Shown here: positions 1 through 8,889 of the stretch, in pieces
Layout: each line of letters opens with the position of its first letter
Position numbering within the stretch: the stretch's first letter is position 1
Program-made: the position numbers and the translations under genes
The notes under the pieces: model-generated
Database searches by the model: none
What the model saw: only the letters and a program-made list of their open reading frames with translations
What the model was told of the DNA's origin: nothing
NCBI GenBank assembly: GCA_020635075.1
Contig: JACKAM010000001.1
Location: forward strand, 744,001 to 808,000
DNA length: 64,000 nucleotides
From: Pseudobdellovibrionaceae bacterium
GTDB lineage: Bacteria > Bdellovibrionota > Bdellovibrionia > Bdellovibrionales > UBA1609
Direction of reading: 5' to 3'

Positions 1-1007
1 TTTTGGCCTTTCTTAAGAGTGATCCTCAGAATGAGGCTATTGATGGCTATCTGAAAGAACACTTTCGCTTCTTTGAGGTCTATGGTGGTAAAAAGTGGGG
101 GGAGGTTTTGGTCACCTCTTATTATGAGCCCGTCCTCGAAGGGTCCACTAAACCAACCAAAGAAAAGTCCCAACCTCTCTACTCAGTTCCTTCGGATATG
201 GTAATCGTCAACTTAGGAGAATTTGCTGAAGCTCTCCCCAGTCTGGCTGACCTCAAGGGAAAGCTCACTGAGCAAAAATCCATATCCTCCATACTTCGCG
301 GACGATTGATTCCTTCAGATGAAAAGGGGGTTCCTGATACGGTGGTACCCTTTCCTAATCGCCAGCAAATTGACGACGACAAAGTACTGGCCAAACAAGG
401 GATTGAGCTTTGCTATGTCGATCCTATTGAAGCATTTTTTTTCCATATCCAGGGGTCTGGTCGGATCGATCTTGGTGGAGGGAAATCATTGCATCTGACA
501 TACGCTGCCCAAAATGGACACCCTTACTATGCGATCGGAAGGGATTTGCTGGAGATCATTCCCAAAGAGGAAATGAGTCTGCAGGGTATCGAAGCCCACT
601 TGCGCAGCCTCCCAGAGGACCAACAAAAGGCTTTATTATTCCGTAATCCCAGCTATGTGTTTTTTCAGGAGGCACCCAATGGGCGCGGAGTCAGCTATCA
701 GGGCACCCAGGTTGTTGGTGGCAGAACCATCGCCACCGACAAGGAACTATTCCCCAAAGGCAGTTTGGCGATCTTGGAAACCACGATCCCTGTGTTTGCC
801 AGCGACTCGGATGCTGAACCTTCGGCATGGGAAGGTCACACCCGCTTGGTTTTGGATCAGGACACTGGGGGGGCCATTCGTGGCGCCGGGCGGGTGGACT
901 ATTTCTGGGGTTCAGGCAAGCAGGCGGCCCGCTCCGCCGGAGTGATGAAGAATCCAGGTCGATTGATTTATCTTGTGCCAAAAAAAAATTCCGCCCTCCA
1001 TCCGTGA
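1..1007 (+). CDS. mltA: Membrane-bound lytic murein transglycosylase A (MltA), 5' end outside window
   Basis: Cleaves the glycan strands of peptidoglycan with formation of 1,6-anhydro-muramyl ends; family members are outer-membrane lipoproteins. The MltA barrel domain is visible through SYYEPVLEGS near the visible N-terminus and the stretch FHIQGSGRIDL followed by AAQNGHPYYAIG. The C-terminal 3D domain follows with ATDKELFPKGS, DQDTGGAIRGAGRVDYFWG and its conserved aspartates. About 334 residues are seen; the signal peptide and lipobox expected of the family must lie before position 1, so the TTG at position 3 is probably not the true start. The gene ends with TGA at 1005-1007 and is followed by a hairpin terminator at 1075-1117. 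The family call is firm; membrane anchoring cannot be checked here. Confidence 0.92.
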   Translation, partial: LAFLKSDPQNEAIDGYLKEHFRFFEVYGGKKWGEVLVTSYYEPVLEGSTKPTKEKSQPLYSVPSDMVIVNLGEFAEALPSLADLKGKLTEQKSISSILRGRLIPSDEKGVPDTVVPFPNRQQIDDDKVLAKQGIELCYVDPIEAFFFHIQGSGRIDLGGGKSLHLTYAAQNGHPYYAIGRDLLEIIPKEEMSLQGIEAHLRSLPEDQQKALLFRNPSYVFFQEAPNGRGVSYQGTQVVGGRTIATDKELFPKGSLAILETTIPVFASDSDAEPSAWEGHTRLVLDQDTGGAIRGAGRVDYFWGSGKQAARSAGVMKNPGRLIYLVPKKNSALHP

Positions 1008-1074
1008 AGAGCGGGTGAGAAAACCTTCCCCGTCATGGGGGGATTTTCCATGTCTGAAGGTCGGGACTTTCGCT

Positions 1075-1117
1075 GAAAACGAGAGGAGTATTGAGTCTCG
1101 TTTTCAATCCTCTTTTT
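1075..1117 (+). terminator. Rho-independent terminator after mltA
   Basis: A 10-bp perfect stem (GAAAACGAGA at 1075-1084, TCTCGTTTTC at 1096-1105) with an 11-nt loop, followed shortly by a T-rich run ending near 1117. It lies about 70 nt past the mltA stop and between convergent genes. The T-run is only on the plus strand, so it should act on mltA. Confidence 0.65.
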
Positions 1118-1133
1118 GCAAATTCAAATCACC

Positions 1134-1709
1134 TTACTGAGCCGGTTGTTCGTTCGACTTTGATTTTGCGATATCGGCTACAGCTTGTTCAGGGGTCATT
1201 CCCTGAGCTTCCATGTGGGCCTCAATCAAAGTGATCACAAAGGCTGCAGAGGTTTCTTTTTCTCTAAACGACAATTTGTATTGACCAGTGTACTTTTCCT
1301 CTTGGTCTTTCATCCGTGTGAAAACATAGGCCATGCCATCGTTGCTGTTGCTCAGGTCCCAATTGGGATAACTGACGGCAACGAGAACTTCCAGGTCATT
1401 GCCCATGGCATAGAAGCTGATTTTTTCTGACTCGTTACCGGGGTTGGCAAAGGCAACGGGTTCATTGCCGCCATCCCATCGGCCCTTGTAGGAGATCGAC
1501 TGGGTTTGATCACCCACAGGGAGAATCACTTCAAATCCATCTTGAGCGTTTTCTCCCAACAGTGCTGCTGTGGGTTGCAGGACCACTTTGGCATGTTCTC
1601 CACCAGGAGGTTGAAGGTTTTTGTCCTTAGGGTTTTTGCGATCGGTGCGGCCGCAACCAATAAAGGCCGCAACAGCACAAAGTAAGACGAGAATCTTGAA
1701 TGCTCTCAT
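1134..1709 (-). CDS. Predicted lipoprotein, 191 aa, unknown function
   Basis: The start chosen is the ATG at 1707-1709, preceded by a strong GGAGGA ribosome site; a longer reading frame exists upstream but has no such site and would bury the signal peptide. The N-terminus MRAFKILVLLCAVAAFIGC is a short basic and hydrophobic signal ending in a lipobox-like FIGC, with Cys19 as the lipidation site. The mature part is polar, starting with a flexible GRTDRKNPKDKN stretch, then a predicted beta-rich middle (ILPVGDQTQSISYKGRWDGG) and a helical C-terminus ending in MTPEQAVADIAKSKSNEQ. I do not recognise a family. It converges on mltA and is transcribed away from the TldD gene, so it is probably monocistronic. 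Confidence 0.8.
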   Translation of the reverse strand: MRAFKILVLLCAVAAFIGCGRTDRKNPKDKNLQPPGGEHAKVVLQPTAALLGENAQDGFEVILPVGDQTQSISYKGRWDGGNEPVAFANPGNESEKISFYAMGNDLEVLVAVSYPNWDLSNSNDGMAYVFTRMKDQEEKYTGQYKLSFREKETSAAFVITLIEAHMEAQGMTPEQAVADIAKSKSNEQPAQ

Positions 1710-2242
1710 GTGTATTCCTCCGTAAAATTCCAATAACCGTGAAATTTTCTGAGCAACCGGAGTGCCAATGAAAACGGCATTTACGAGGTCAGGTGAGACT
1801 TCTTTCAACTCACAAAAGTAAAAACTTCCCGGTGACGATTGTGGCGCAACCACGAGAAGGAATTTCATCCTTGGGTTCACAAAATAATGCGGAACAAATT
1901 TGATGAATCAAAAAACCCTGCAAGCTTTTCACTCAACTCACTCGCCGGCAAGGTAGAACCAAATTTCAATTCGGTCGTTCCCTCACTCTCTGTCGCCCTT
2001 CTCTGTTTAAAAATGATGCTCCGCAAGGCGACCAAAATTGGAGAAATCCCTGTCTACAGGTGACAACTTTCGTCCCGAACACCCCAGCGGTGGGGAAGGA
2101 TCTTTGGAGTAGATCCCCAGACCATGACCTTTGCTGCTGTGCCTCATTGGGAATAATATAGAGGACAATTTTCTTGAGTCGGCAAAAACGGTCCGGGTAA
2201 TCTGCTGAGGTTTGCCATGAGCGATTTCAGAAGGAGCAGATT
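1710..2242. other. Intergenic region between divergent genes
   Basis: 533 bp between the lipoprotein start and the tldD-like start, expected to carry both promoters; no convincing -35/-10 pair was found. The only structure seen is a small dyad GGATCT/AGATCC around 2099-2117, next to CCCCAGCGGTGGGG. The 74-codon reading frame at 1839-2063 has no ribosome site and is not called. Confidence 0.5.
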
Positions 2243-3838
2243 ATGGGAATAGCCGACAAGGGCCTGGTCAGGGCTCAGCTTTGTGAGCATTTTCAATCGG
2301 GGAAGCCGGTATGGGAGAAGGTATTCAAACGCCTGATTGAGAAGTGTGATCCCCACTGGTACCCATCTCTTGTTCTGGAGAGACGTCACAAGCGAGACTA
2401 TGCCATCAACAGTAAGTCAGAAAGCATGAGCGAGACTCTGCTCGAAGGAGCCGTGCTGCGCATTTATGATGGCACCAGTCTTTTTGAGGAAGCCACGTGC
2501 GAAGTTGAAGAAAAGCCATTGTTGATATTGGCCGATCGCTTGATCGATCGTGTTCGTCACCAGGGTGGCGGCCAAGGCAAGCAACCCTACAAGGCCGTGA
2601 CCTGGAAAGAACGCTTGGCTCAAAAACTGGATGAGGAAATTGTCAGCCAGATTCCAACAAACCTGGATTCTCAGACGTGGGTACACTTCGGCACAGGCCA
2701 GGAGCAGGTTTTGTGGGAACAGAATGAAGAAGTCATGGCTGAGTCGCAAAAACTCTTTGATCGACTGAAATCGATGGAAGATAAACTCCTGGCGGATCAT
2801 GAAGCCAAAAAACCTGACTTTTTGCAGACGCGGATTTCCCTGGAAAAGTGCGATTTTGTTTTCATGGACAGTGAAGTGCGTATGAGCCAAAGTCTCCTGC
2901 GTAACATGGCGATGGCCGTGGTGATGAAAAGGGGCGAACGCGGCTATTGTCTGACCGGAGGGCTGGGTGGCCGGGAAACCATGGCATTCACCGATCAGGA
3001 GCTCTATGAGTCCTATGAAAAGCTACGCAAAAGTCTGATTGCTGATAAAATCATTCCCGGCCGTTACAAGGTGCTCATGCACCCATCGATCACCGGGGTG
3101 TTTGCCCACGAAGCCTTTGGTCACTCTCAGGAGGGGGACACTTGGGCCCGTGGGCGCTCCAAAGCCCGCGAGCTCTATGAGAGTCAGGAAAAAGTGGGCA
3201 ATCAACATGCAACCATTCTGAACAACCCGGCTATCTTTCAAAATGGCAGTGATCCCTTTGCAGCATGGGGTTCATATTACTTTGACGAAGAAGGTTGGTT
3301 GGCTCAGGAACATTACCTGGTTAAGGAGGGTGTTCTGCAGAGACCCATGACCCACCTGACATCGTCCATTCGTTTGGGTGTTCCCCGCACAGCAAACGGC
3401 AAGCGCGAGAACTGGACCCATGGCGTGTACACCCGACAGACCAATACCTATTTTTCAGCGGGAGATAAGACTCTTGGTGAACTCATGTCCATGGTTGACC
3501 ATGGGTATCTGGCATCGGCCGCATTTGGGGGCATGGAAGATCCCAAGGGGATGGGGATTCAGGTCGGAATGGCCTACGTAGAAGAAATCAAAAATGGTCA
3601 GCTCACGGGACGGACTTTTAAAGCGCCCAACGGGGGGGCTATCCAGATGACGGGGTATGTGCCAGATTATCTAAAGTCCATTGTGGCCAAATCAAAAATT
3701 GAGGCCCATCAGGATGAAATGGACGAGTCTCCTCATCCCTGGAATGAAGTCGGTGGATGTGGGAAGTACCACAAAGAGTTTGTGGTCGCCGGATGTGGCG
3801 GCCCCTACATGCTAGTTGACAATGTGTTATTGAGCTAA
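2243..3838 (+). CDS. TldD/PmbA-family metallopeptidase, TldD-like (active) subunit
   Basis: TldD-type proteins form a heterodimeric zinc protease with TldE/PmbA that degrades unfolded or modified peptides in the cytoplasm. The zinc motif HEAFGHSQEGD is present with His289, Glu290 and His294. The glycine-rich C-terminal part contains GGCGKYHKEF with Cys506, matching the metal-ligand cysteine of TldD. At 531 aa it is somewhat longer than E. coli TldD (about 480) because of an extended N-terminal half. The ATG has an AAGGAG site 6 nt upstream. A second family member without the HExxxH motif starts 13 bp downstream, as expected for a co-transcribed partner. No precursor peptide gene is visible nearby, so a general proteolytic role is more likely than peptide maturation. 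Confidence 0.88.
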   Translation: MGIADKGLVRAQLCEHFQSGKPVWEKVFKRLIEKCDPHWYPSLVLERRHKRDYAINSKSESMSETLLEGAVLRIYDGTSLFEEATCEVEEKPLLILADRLIDRVRHQGGGQGKQPYKAVTWKERLAQKLDEEIVSQIPTNLDSQTWVHFGTGQEQVLWEQNEEVMAESQKLFDRLKSMEDKLLADHEAKKPDFLQTRISLEKCDFVFMDSEVRMSQSLLRNMAMAVVMKRGERGYCLTGGLGGRETMAFTDQELYESYEKLRKSLIADKIIPGRYKVLMHPSITGVFAHEAFGHSQEGDTWARGRSKARELYESQEKVGNQHATILNNPAIFQNGSDPFAAWGSYYFDEEGWLAQEHYLVKEGVLQRPMTHLTSSIRLGVPRTANGKRENWTHGVYTRQTNTYFSAGDKTLGELMSMVDHGYLASAAFGGMEDPKGMGIQVGMAYVEEIKNGQLTGRTFKAPNGGAIQMTGYVPDYLKSIVAKSKIEAHQDEMDESPHPWNEVGGCGKYHKEFVVAGCGGPYMLVDNVLLS

Positions 3839-3851
3839 GGAGATTTTATCC

Positions 3852-5216
3852 ATGTTTTGGCAACGTGATGATTTGATGAAGGCCTTGAAGACAAAAAGCC
3901 TGGATGATTCCTGGGCCCAGTGGGCGCTTTTGGAGATTGAGGAAGACAGACAGGAATTTTATTTAATCCAATCTAAGAGTAGCCGGGCTGAGTTGGACCA
4001 GTCTCGTGAAGTCCACAATCAGGTGTTTAAACTTCGCGTTTACATCAATAAGCCCGATGGTCGCCTAGGAACGGCCGAAAGCCCTTTGTTTCAAAAACTG
4101 GATCTGGCCACTCAGTTAAATGAGTTGGAAAAGAAGGCTCAGTTGGGTGGCGAAAAGAAATGGCATTTCCCCGACGAATGGGGCAAGTCAGATCGGCAGC
4201 CTCAGAAGGCCTTCCCTCCGATGGTGAAAGACTTGGCCGGGTGCTCTTTTCAGATCTATCAAGATTTGGCGAAGGCCATCAATGACAGCGAAAAGGGCGA
4301 TTTCAACTCGGCCGAGCTTTTTGTTGTCAGAGAAAAGCGCCATCGCACCTTATCGACAGGGTTCACCAACGAAGTGGTGGACTCGCGCATCTATGCTGAG
4401 GTTTGCTTTTCTGAGACCGATAAACAAAGCGGGCTGTCCGAGGAGTTTTTGATCACCCGTTGGGCCGCCCATCCCGAGCAGATTGACTTTGTTCGCATGT
4501 GCGCGGAGTCAGCTGAGTACGCCAAGGCCAGCCTAAAAACTGAAAAACCGGAGACGGGGCACTACGATGTGATTCTTCACTCCGACGTGTTGACGGCCTT
4601 GTTTCATGATGTCCGCAGCCAGCTGGATGCCCGGCAGAAGTATTATCAGCTGCCCTTTTTGGAAAAAGGCAAGGAGCTAATTCCGGGATTTAAGGGCGAT
4701 GCCTTTGAAATGAGTCTGGTGCCGGATCGGGATTTTTGTTTTGCCAGTGCAACCTATAGCGGCGAGGGCTGTCTGCAGAACCGTATGACTTTGGCAAAGG
4801 GTAATGTGATCCAACACAATCCGACTTCCTCGCAGATGTCCCAGTATTTGGATCAACCAGTGACAACTGTTTTGGGTAGTATTGTCGTCGAGCCTGAGTC
4901 CATGACTGATATTGAGACTTTGCGCAAGAGTAAAGGAAAGGTTTTGGAGATCCTTCAGTTCTCGGGACTTTTCACCAACGAAATGGATTTAACCTACTCT
5001 TCGGAGATTCGCTTGGCCAAACTCTATGACAATGATTCTGGTCAGGTCACCTATGTGAAAGGCGGAAACCTGTCGGGCCATTTCCCGAGCAACTTTGCTC
5101 AGGTGAAATGGGCCCAGCCCATGATTGAGGAAAATCATGAGGGATACGGCGGGGGAGGTTCCAGTTATGTGGGCCCGGAGTACGCATTGGTCAGTGAGGT
5201 TTCAGTCAGTTCTTGA
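3852..5216 (+). CDS. TldE/PmbA-like partner subunit of the TldD-family protease
   Basis: 454 aa protein directly after the TldD-like gene, with its own AAGGAG site. It has the overall TldD/PmbA layout: an N-terminal domain, then a core with LFHDVRSQLDARQKYY and DAFEMSLVPDRDF, and a glycine-rich end GYGGGGSSYVGPEYA. It has no HExxxH motif, in line with the non-catalytic TldE role of completing the partner's active-site cleft. The two probably act together in the cytoplasm. The family call rests on position, layout and core motifs, since sequence conservation in this subunit is low. Confidence 0.75.
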   Translation: MFWQRDDLMKALKTKSLDDSWAQWALLEIEEDRQEFYLIQSKSSRAELDQSREVHNQVFKLRVYINKPDGRLGTAESPLFQKLDLATQLNELEKKAQLGGEKKWHFPDEWGKSDRQPQKAFPPMVKDLAGCSFQIYQDLAKAINDSEKGDFNSAELFVVREKRHRTLSTGFTNEVVDSRIYAEVCFSETDKQSGLSEEFLITRWAAHPEQIDFVRMCAESAEYAKASLKTEKPETGHYDVILHSDVLTALFHDVRSQLDARQKYYQLPFLEKGKELIPGFKGDAFEMSLVPDRDFCFASATYSGEGCLQNRMTLAKGNVIQHNPTSSQMSQYLDQPVTTVLGSIVVEPESMTDIETLRKSKGKVLEILQFSGLFTNEMDLTYSSEIRLAKLYDNDSGQVTYVKGGNLSGHFPSNFAQVKWAQPMIEENHEGYGGGGSSYVGPEYALVSEVSVSS

Positions 5217-5249
5217 TGTGGCGAATTGTGGTTGCAAAGGGGGTACGGG

Positions 5250-6269
5250 ATGCGACCATTGGTGGTGTTGTTGTTTTGGGCCGGGATGGGCCTGTTGGCG
5301 AGTGGCTGTGCCAGCATGAGTGAAAAAGCCTGTGAAGTGGGCGACTGGGCCCAATACGGACAGGTGGATGCGCGCAAAGGTCGTCTTAAGGACTATTGGA
5401 AGCGCCACCAAAGAGCTTGTGGTGAGTATAACACGCAGGTGGATGTTCAGGCCTACGAAAGTGGTTGGCAGTCAGGCTTATCGGAATTCTGTCAGCCGGA
5501 AAGTGCCTATGGGCATGGAGCCATGGGGAAGTCCTATTACGGGCAGTGTGCCGGTCTTGACGAGAAAGTCTTCAAAAAGAACTTCGCCTTAGGGAGAAAA
5601 GTCTATTTGCTCAAGAAGTCGCGCGAAGAGCTGGACGGGCAAATGGAATCCATGAATGGCGAAAGTTCGGAAGTCAGTGGTAACTCGGTGGTGGGGGCGA
5701 TTGTTGGCATCATCAGTGAAACGGCGAAGCAGGGGCGCCGGTCCCAGCTGAGTGAAAAGCGTGCTGAGATGACAGAAGAGATTTACCAACTGGAATCCCA
5801 GGCTCCAGCGGTGAGTCTTTCCCAAGAGGAACTCTCGCCCAGCATGTGGAAGTCCGTGGGGGGCACGGTGACAGGTATGATCGTTGGTTTTGGTGCCGGT
5901 CACGCCATTCAGGGGCGCTATTGGGACAAGGGTTGGATCTTCACCGCGGGAGAAGGAGCCGCTGTTGGTGGCCTGATCCTTTCGGCCTCTCAGTGCGATA
6001 CTAAACAGGCTGAAACCAAAGTGGGCGGTACGGCCGTGCAGACTCAGGTGCACCGAGAGTGTCAGGGAGTCCTTCCCTTGCTCAGCATTCTTGGCTTCAT
6101 AGGCATGCGGATTTGGCAATCCGTGGATTTGATCACTCACACGGGGCAAGCCTCAAATGGGTACCTGGATCACCTAGAGGCAGAAGTGGCAAAACCCGCC
6201 TGGTCTGTGGGAGTGTATCTCCCCAAGGCCGAAAGCCCTCCATCGTTGGGACTGCAGTTTAACTGGTAA
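5250..6269 (+). CDS. DUF2799-like lipoprotein
   Basis: The start is the ATG at 5250, preceded by a purine-rich AAAGGGGG. The N-terminus MRPLVVLLFWAGMGLLASGC is a classic lipoprotein signal with lipobox ASGC, Cys20. It is followed by a cysteine-containing module (CEVGDWAQYGQVDARKGR, RHQRACGEY, GLSEFCQPESAYGHG, YYGQCAGLDE) that matches the DUF2799 pattern seen in YfiL-type lipoproteins. A coiled or helical segment follows (LLKKSREELDGQMES) and then a glycine-rich region that may insert in a membrane. It is transcribed with the tldD/pmbA-like genes (33 bp gap). Function unknown; the DUF2799 match is from memory of the Cys/Gly spacing. Confidence 0.7.
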   Translation: MRPLVVLLFWAGMGLLASGCASMSEKACEVGDWAQYGQVDARKGRLKDYWKRHQRACGEYNTQVDVQAYESGWQSGLSEFCQPESAYGHGAMGKSYYGQCAGLDEKVFKKNFALGRKVYLLKKSREELDGQMESMNGESSEVSGNSVVGAIVGIISETAKQGRRSQLSEKRAEMTEEIYQLESQAPAVSLSQEELSPSMWKSVGGTVTGMIVGFGAGHAIQGRYWDKGWIFTAGEGAAVGGLILSASQCDTKQAETKVGGTAVQTQVHRECQGVLPLLSILGFIGMRIWQSVDLITHTGQASNGYLDHLEAEVAKPAWSVGVYLPKAESPPSLGLQFNW

Positions 6270-6332
6270 GGCTTTGTGAGGTTGCTCCTAAGCCTGGCTC
6301 TATGCTATGAACAGTTCTTCTGAGGAGTCTCC

Positions 6333-7340
6333 ATGAGCCAGAAAAAAGTTGTTCTCACCGGTGTTAAACCAACGGGTCAGCCCCATATTGGTAATTTTCT
6401 GGGAGCCATGCGGCCCGGTTTGGCTTTGGCCAACACCGAGGAGATGAAGTCCTATTTTTTCATTGCCGACTATCATTCCCTCACTGGCGTTCATGATGCC
6501 AAGAAATTGAATGAGATGATCTATGAAGTGGCCGCATCCTGGTTGGCCTGTGGTCTTGACCCCACAAAGACGGTGTTTTATCGGCAGGCCGATGTGCCAG
6601 AAATATTTGAGTTGAGTTGGATTTTGTCGTGTTTTTCACCCAAGGGTTTGATGAATCGCGCCCATGCCTATAAGGCGCGAGTGGCCGAGGCGGAAGAGGC
6701 AGGGAAAAATGATCCCGATGCCTTGGTGAATATGGGTCTCTTCACCTATCCAATTTTGATGGCTGCCGACATTCTCATGTTTGGCACCAACCTGGTGCCT
6801 GTGGGTGAAGATCAGATTCAACATGTGGAGATTGCCCGGGACATTGCTCAGAAAATCAACCGCACCTACGGTGAAGTGCTGGTGGTGCCTGAGTTCGTGG
6901 TGCAGAAAGATTCGAAGCTGGTGCCGGGTCTGGATGGTCGCAAGATGTCCAAGAGTTACGACAACTATATCCCCATGTTCGCTGAGGAAAAGAAGCTGCG
7001 CAAACTGGTGATGAAGATCAAAACCGACAGCACTCCACCAGAAGCGCCTAAAGATCCTAATAATTCCCTGATCTTTGATCTCTATAAGGAATTTGCCAAT
7101 GTAGACCAGATCGAGGATTTTCGTGCTCGCTATCTGAAAGGAATCTCCTGGGGAGAAGCCAAGCAAAGTCTTTTTGAAGCTATGAATGAAGTCTTAAGTC
7201 GGCCTCGTCAGCGCTACGAAGAGCTGATGGCCAATCGGGCTGAGATCGATGACTTGCTGACCAAAGGGGGGCAGGAGGCTCGCGAAGTTGCTCGTGAGAA
7301 CCTGCGCCGTTTGCGTTTGGCCATTGGAATCGACAAGTGA
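6333..7340 (+). CDS. trpS: Tryptophanyl-tRNA synthetase
   Basis: Charges tRNA-Trp with tryptophan using ATP in the cytoplasm; class I synthetase. The HIGH-type motif reads PHIGN at residues 17-21 and the KMSKS motif is exact at residues 204-208 in GRKMSKSYDN. The length of 335 aa matches bacterial TrpRS. The start ATG has a GAGGAG site 5 nt upstream. The stop TGA overlaps the ATG of the next gene by one base, so the MOSC gene is likely translationally coupled. No convincing attenuator or T-box was seen in the 63-bp leader. Confidence 0.97.
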   Translation: MSQKKVVLTGVKPTGQPHIGNFLGAMRPGLALANTEEMKSYFFIADYHSLTGVHDAKKLNEMIYEVAASWLACGLDPTKTVFYRQADVPEIFELSWILSCFSPKGLMNRAHAYKARVAEAEEAGKNDPDALVNMGLFTYPILMAADILMFGTNLVPVGEDQIQHVEIARDIAQKINRTYGEVLVVPEFVVQKDSKLVPGLDGRKMSKSYDNYIPMFAEEKKLRKLVMKIKTDSTPPEAPKDPNNSLIFDLYKEFANVDQIEDFRARYLKGISWGEAKQSLFEAMNEVLSRPRQRYEELMANRAEIDDLLTKGGQEAREVARENLRRLRLAIGIDK

Positions 7341-8164
7341 TGTCCTCCGTCCATGTCACGGAGCTGTGGATCTATCCCATAAAAGGTTGTGGTGGTGTTT
7401 CGGTTTCAGAACTTGAGTTGACCCCTCGTGGGCCGAAGTGGGATCGACACTGGATGATCATCGATGAAAATGGGCGGTTCACCAGCCAAAGGCAGCACAG
7501 TCAAATGTGTCTGCTGGCGCTGGAGTTCAATTCTGCAGGCGATTTTACTCTTAGTATTCCTGGGCAAGGGGATTTTGTCTTAGGGGCAAGTAGCCAAGGA
7601 TATTCTGATGCCAGGAGTGGAGCTAGAGGGGATCGGCCGGTGATTTCAGCTCAGGTATGGGACTGTGAAGTTCAGGTGGTGGAAACTGATACAAAAATAT
7701 CCCAAGCTCTCAGCTTGTTTTTGGGAACTCCCGTGCGCTTGGTTGAAATGGCTCCAGGCCATTCGCGTCTGATCAAAGAAAAATACGGATCGGGAGAGAT
7801 TCAGTTTGCTGATAGCCTTCAGCTCTTAGTGATTTCGGAGGAATCTTTGGCCGAACTCAATAGGCGTTTGGAGAATCCGGTTCCCATGAATCGCTTTCGC
7901 CCCAACGTGGTGGTGAAAGGGGTTGACGAGCCCCATGGCGAGGATTCTTGGCAGCAGGTGAAAGTGGGCGATGTCACCTTTAAAGCGCCCAAGCTTTGTG
8001 TTCGCTGTGTGGTGACCACCGTTGATCAGGCCACGGGCGAAAAGAGTCCTGAGCCTTTGGCCACCTTGGCCAAATATCGAAGAGGGGAAAAGGGTATTCT
8101 CTTTGGCCAGCATTTGGTCCCCGAGGGCCTGGGGGGCATTCATGTTGGGGATGAGGTGCTTTAG
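7340..8164 (+). CDS. MOSC domain protein (YcbX/mARC-like)
   Basis: MOSC proteins bind a sulfurated molybdenum cofactor and reduce N-hydroxylated compounds, or hand sulfur to molybdoenzymes. The N-terminal beta-barrel domain is visible through YPIKGCGGVSVSELELTPRG and DRHWMIIDENGRFTSQR. The MOSC core carries Cys220 and Cys223 in KLCVRCVVTTVDQATG; the RC cysteine is the expected cofactor ligand. At 274 aa it lacks the C-terminal 2Fe-2S ferredoxin domain of E. coli YcbX and would need a separate electron donor. The ATG overlaps the trpS stop as TGATG. The stop codon abuts the long inverted repeat at 8164-8261. Confidence 0.88.
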   Translation: MSSVHVTELWIYPIKGCGGVSVSELELTPRGPKWDRHWMIIDENGRFTSQRQHSQMCLLALEFNSAGDFTLSIPGQGDFVLGASSQGYSDARSGARGDRPVISAQVWDCEVQVVETDTKISQALSLFLGTPVRLVEMAPGHSRLIKEKYGSGEIQFADSLQLLVISEESLAELNRRLENPVPMNRFRPNVVVKGVDEPHGEDSWQQVKVGDVTFKAPKLCVRCVVTTVDQATGEKSPEPLATLAKYRRGEKGILFGQHLVPEGLGGIHVGDEVL

Positions 8165-8261
8165 GTTCCAGGTTCTTTTTCTGTTGTACGGTGAGTCGAA
8201 GGTAGCCATGCATGAATGGTTACCTTCGACTCACCGTACAACAGAAAAAGAACCTGGAACC
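8164..8261. repeat. 41-bp perfect inverted repeat (long hairpin)
   Basis: The left arm (8164-8204) and right arm (8221-8261) are exact reverse complements over 41 bp. After a single G/T position, CCAT and ATGG add four more pairs around a 6-nt loop (GCATGA). The last base of the MOSC stop codon is the first base of the left arm. There is no T-run after it, so it is not a standard terminator. Transcribed, it would form a stem of about 46 bp, a possible RNase III or anti-termination structure. Confidence 0.95.
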
Positions 8262-8308
8262 ATAATGGGAGTGTGGTAGAGGTCAGGTTAGCTGGGGAGG
8301 ATGTTATT

Positions 8309-8887
8309 ATGTTACGGCCGTTCTTTCGTCTGGGGTTTGCATTAGCTGGATTGTTTTTTTGGTTGGGGCCGGTGTCGGCACCAGTGGCCGTGGCCAATGA
8401 CAATGATGCACCTGAGTTCGAGTTGGGTGTGATTGATCTCAATGGTCTGGAGAGACTTTTTGATTCTCTTGAAGGCAGATGGAATGGTCGCGGATTGGTG
8501 ACCACGGGGTTTGGATCAGGTCGTGAAGAAAGCAAGACTTTAAGAAGTCGCATGCGCTTTGATCGCCACTGGCGTCGGGATGCTCGATGGATGTGGGAAG
8601 AGGAATTGGAGCGTATCGAAGATCGTGTGACATTTACCTACAATCAAGCCTATTTTGTTCGTCGTGATGGCCTCTATTTGGGTGGAGATATGCCCAATCG
8701 CCGGGTAGATCTCGTGGCCGCTAATTCGGGAGTGGTAATTTTTGAATACTCCTGGAGCAATCCACCTCGTCGTGATTATCGCCGGGAAGTGAAAATGCAG
8801 CTCAGTCGCTCTCGCGGATTTGACCTTCAGGAAAAGCTCTATCTGCGCGGCCAACTTCTTGAAGTGAAGCAGATGCACTATCAGTAA
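8309..8887 (+). CDS. Predicted periplasmic protein, 192 aa, unknown function
   Basis: The start is the ATG at 8309 with GGGGAGG 8 nt upstream; an in-frame ATG inside the inverted repeat at 8216 exists but would hide the signal peptide. Residues 1-33 form a signal peptide (RPFFRLGFALAGLFFWLGPV, then ASVAVAND-like small residues). The mature protein is arginine-rich and looks beta-stranded: LEGRWNGRGLVTTG, YNQAYFVRRDGLYLGGDMP and LYLRGQLLEVKQMHYQ, a pattern seen in lipocalin-like folds that bind small ligands. No family was recognised, and the fold remark is only a guess from strand spacing. It ends 2 bp before the stop of the convergent lpd gene. Confidence 0.75.
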   Translation: MLRPFFRLGFALAGLFFWLGPVSAPVAVANDNDAPEFELGVIDLNGLERLFDSLEGRWNGRGLVTTGFGSGREESKTLRSRMRFDRHWRRDARWMWEEELERIEDRVTFTYNQAYFVRRDGLYLGGDMPNRRVDLVAANSGVVIFEYSWSNPPRRDYRREVKMQLSRSRGFDLQEKLYLRGQLLEVKQMHYQ

Positions 8888-8889
8888 TA

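Noticed and set aside
1839..2063. 74-codon plus-strand frame in the region upstream of the TldD-like gene
   Set aside because: No ribosome site, no family pattern and composition like intergenic DNA.
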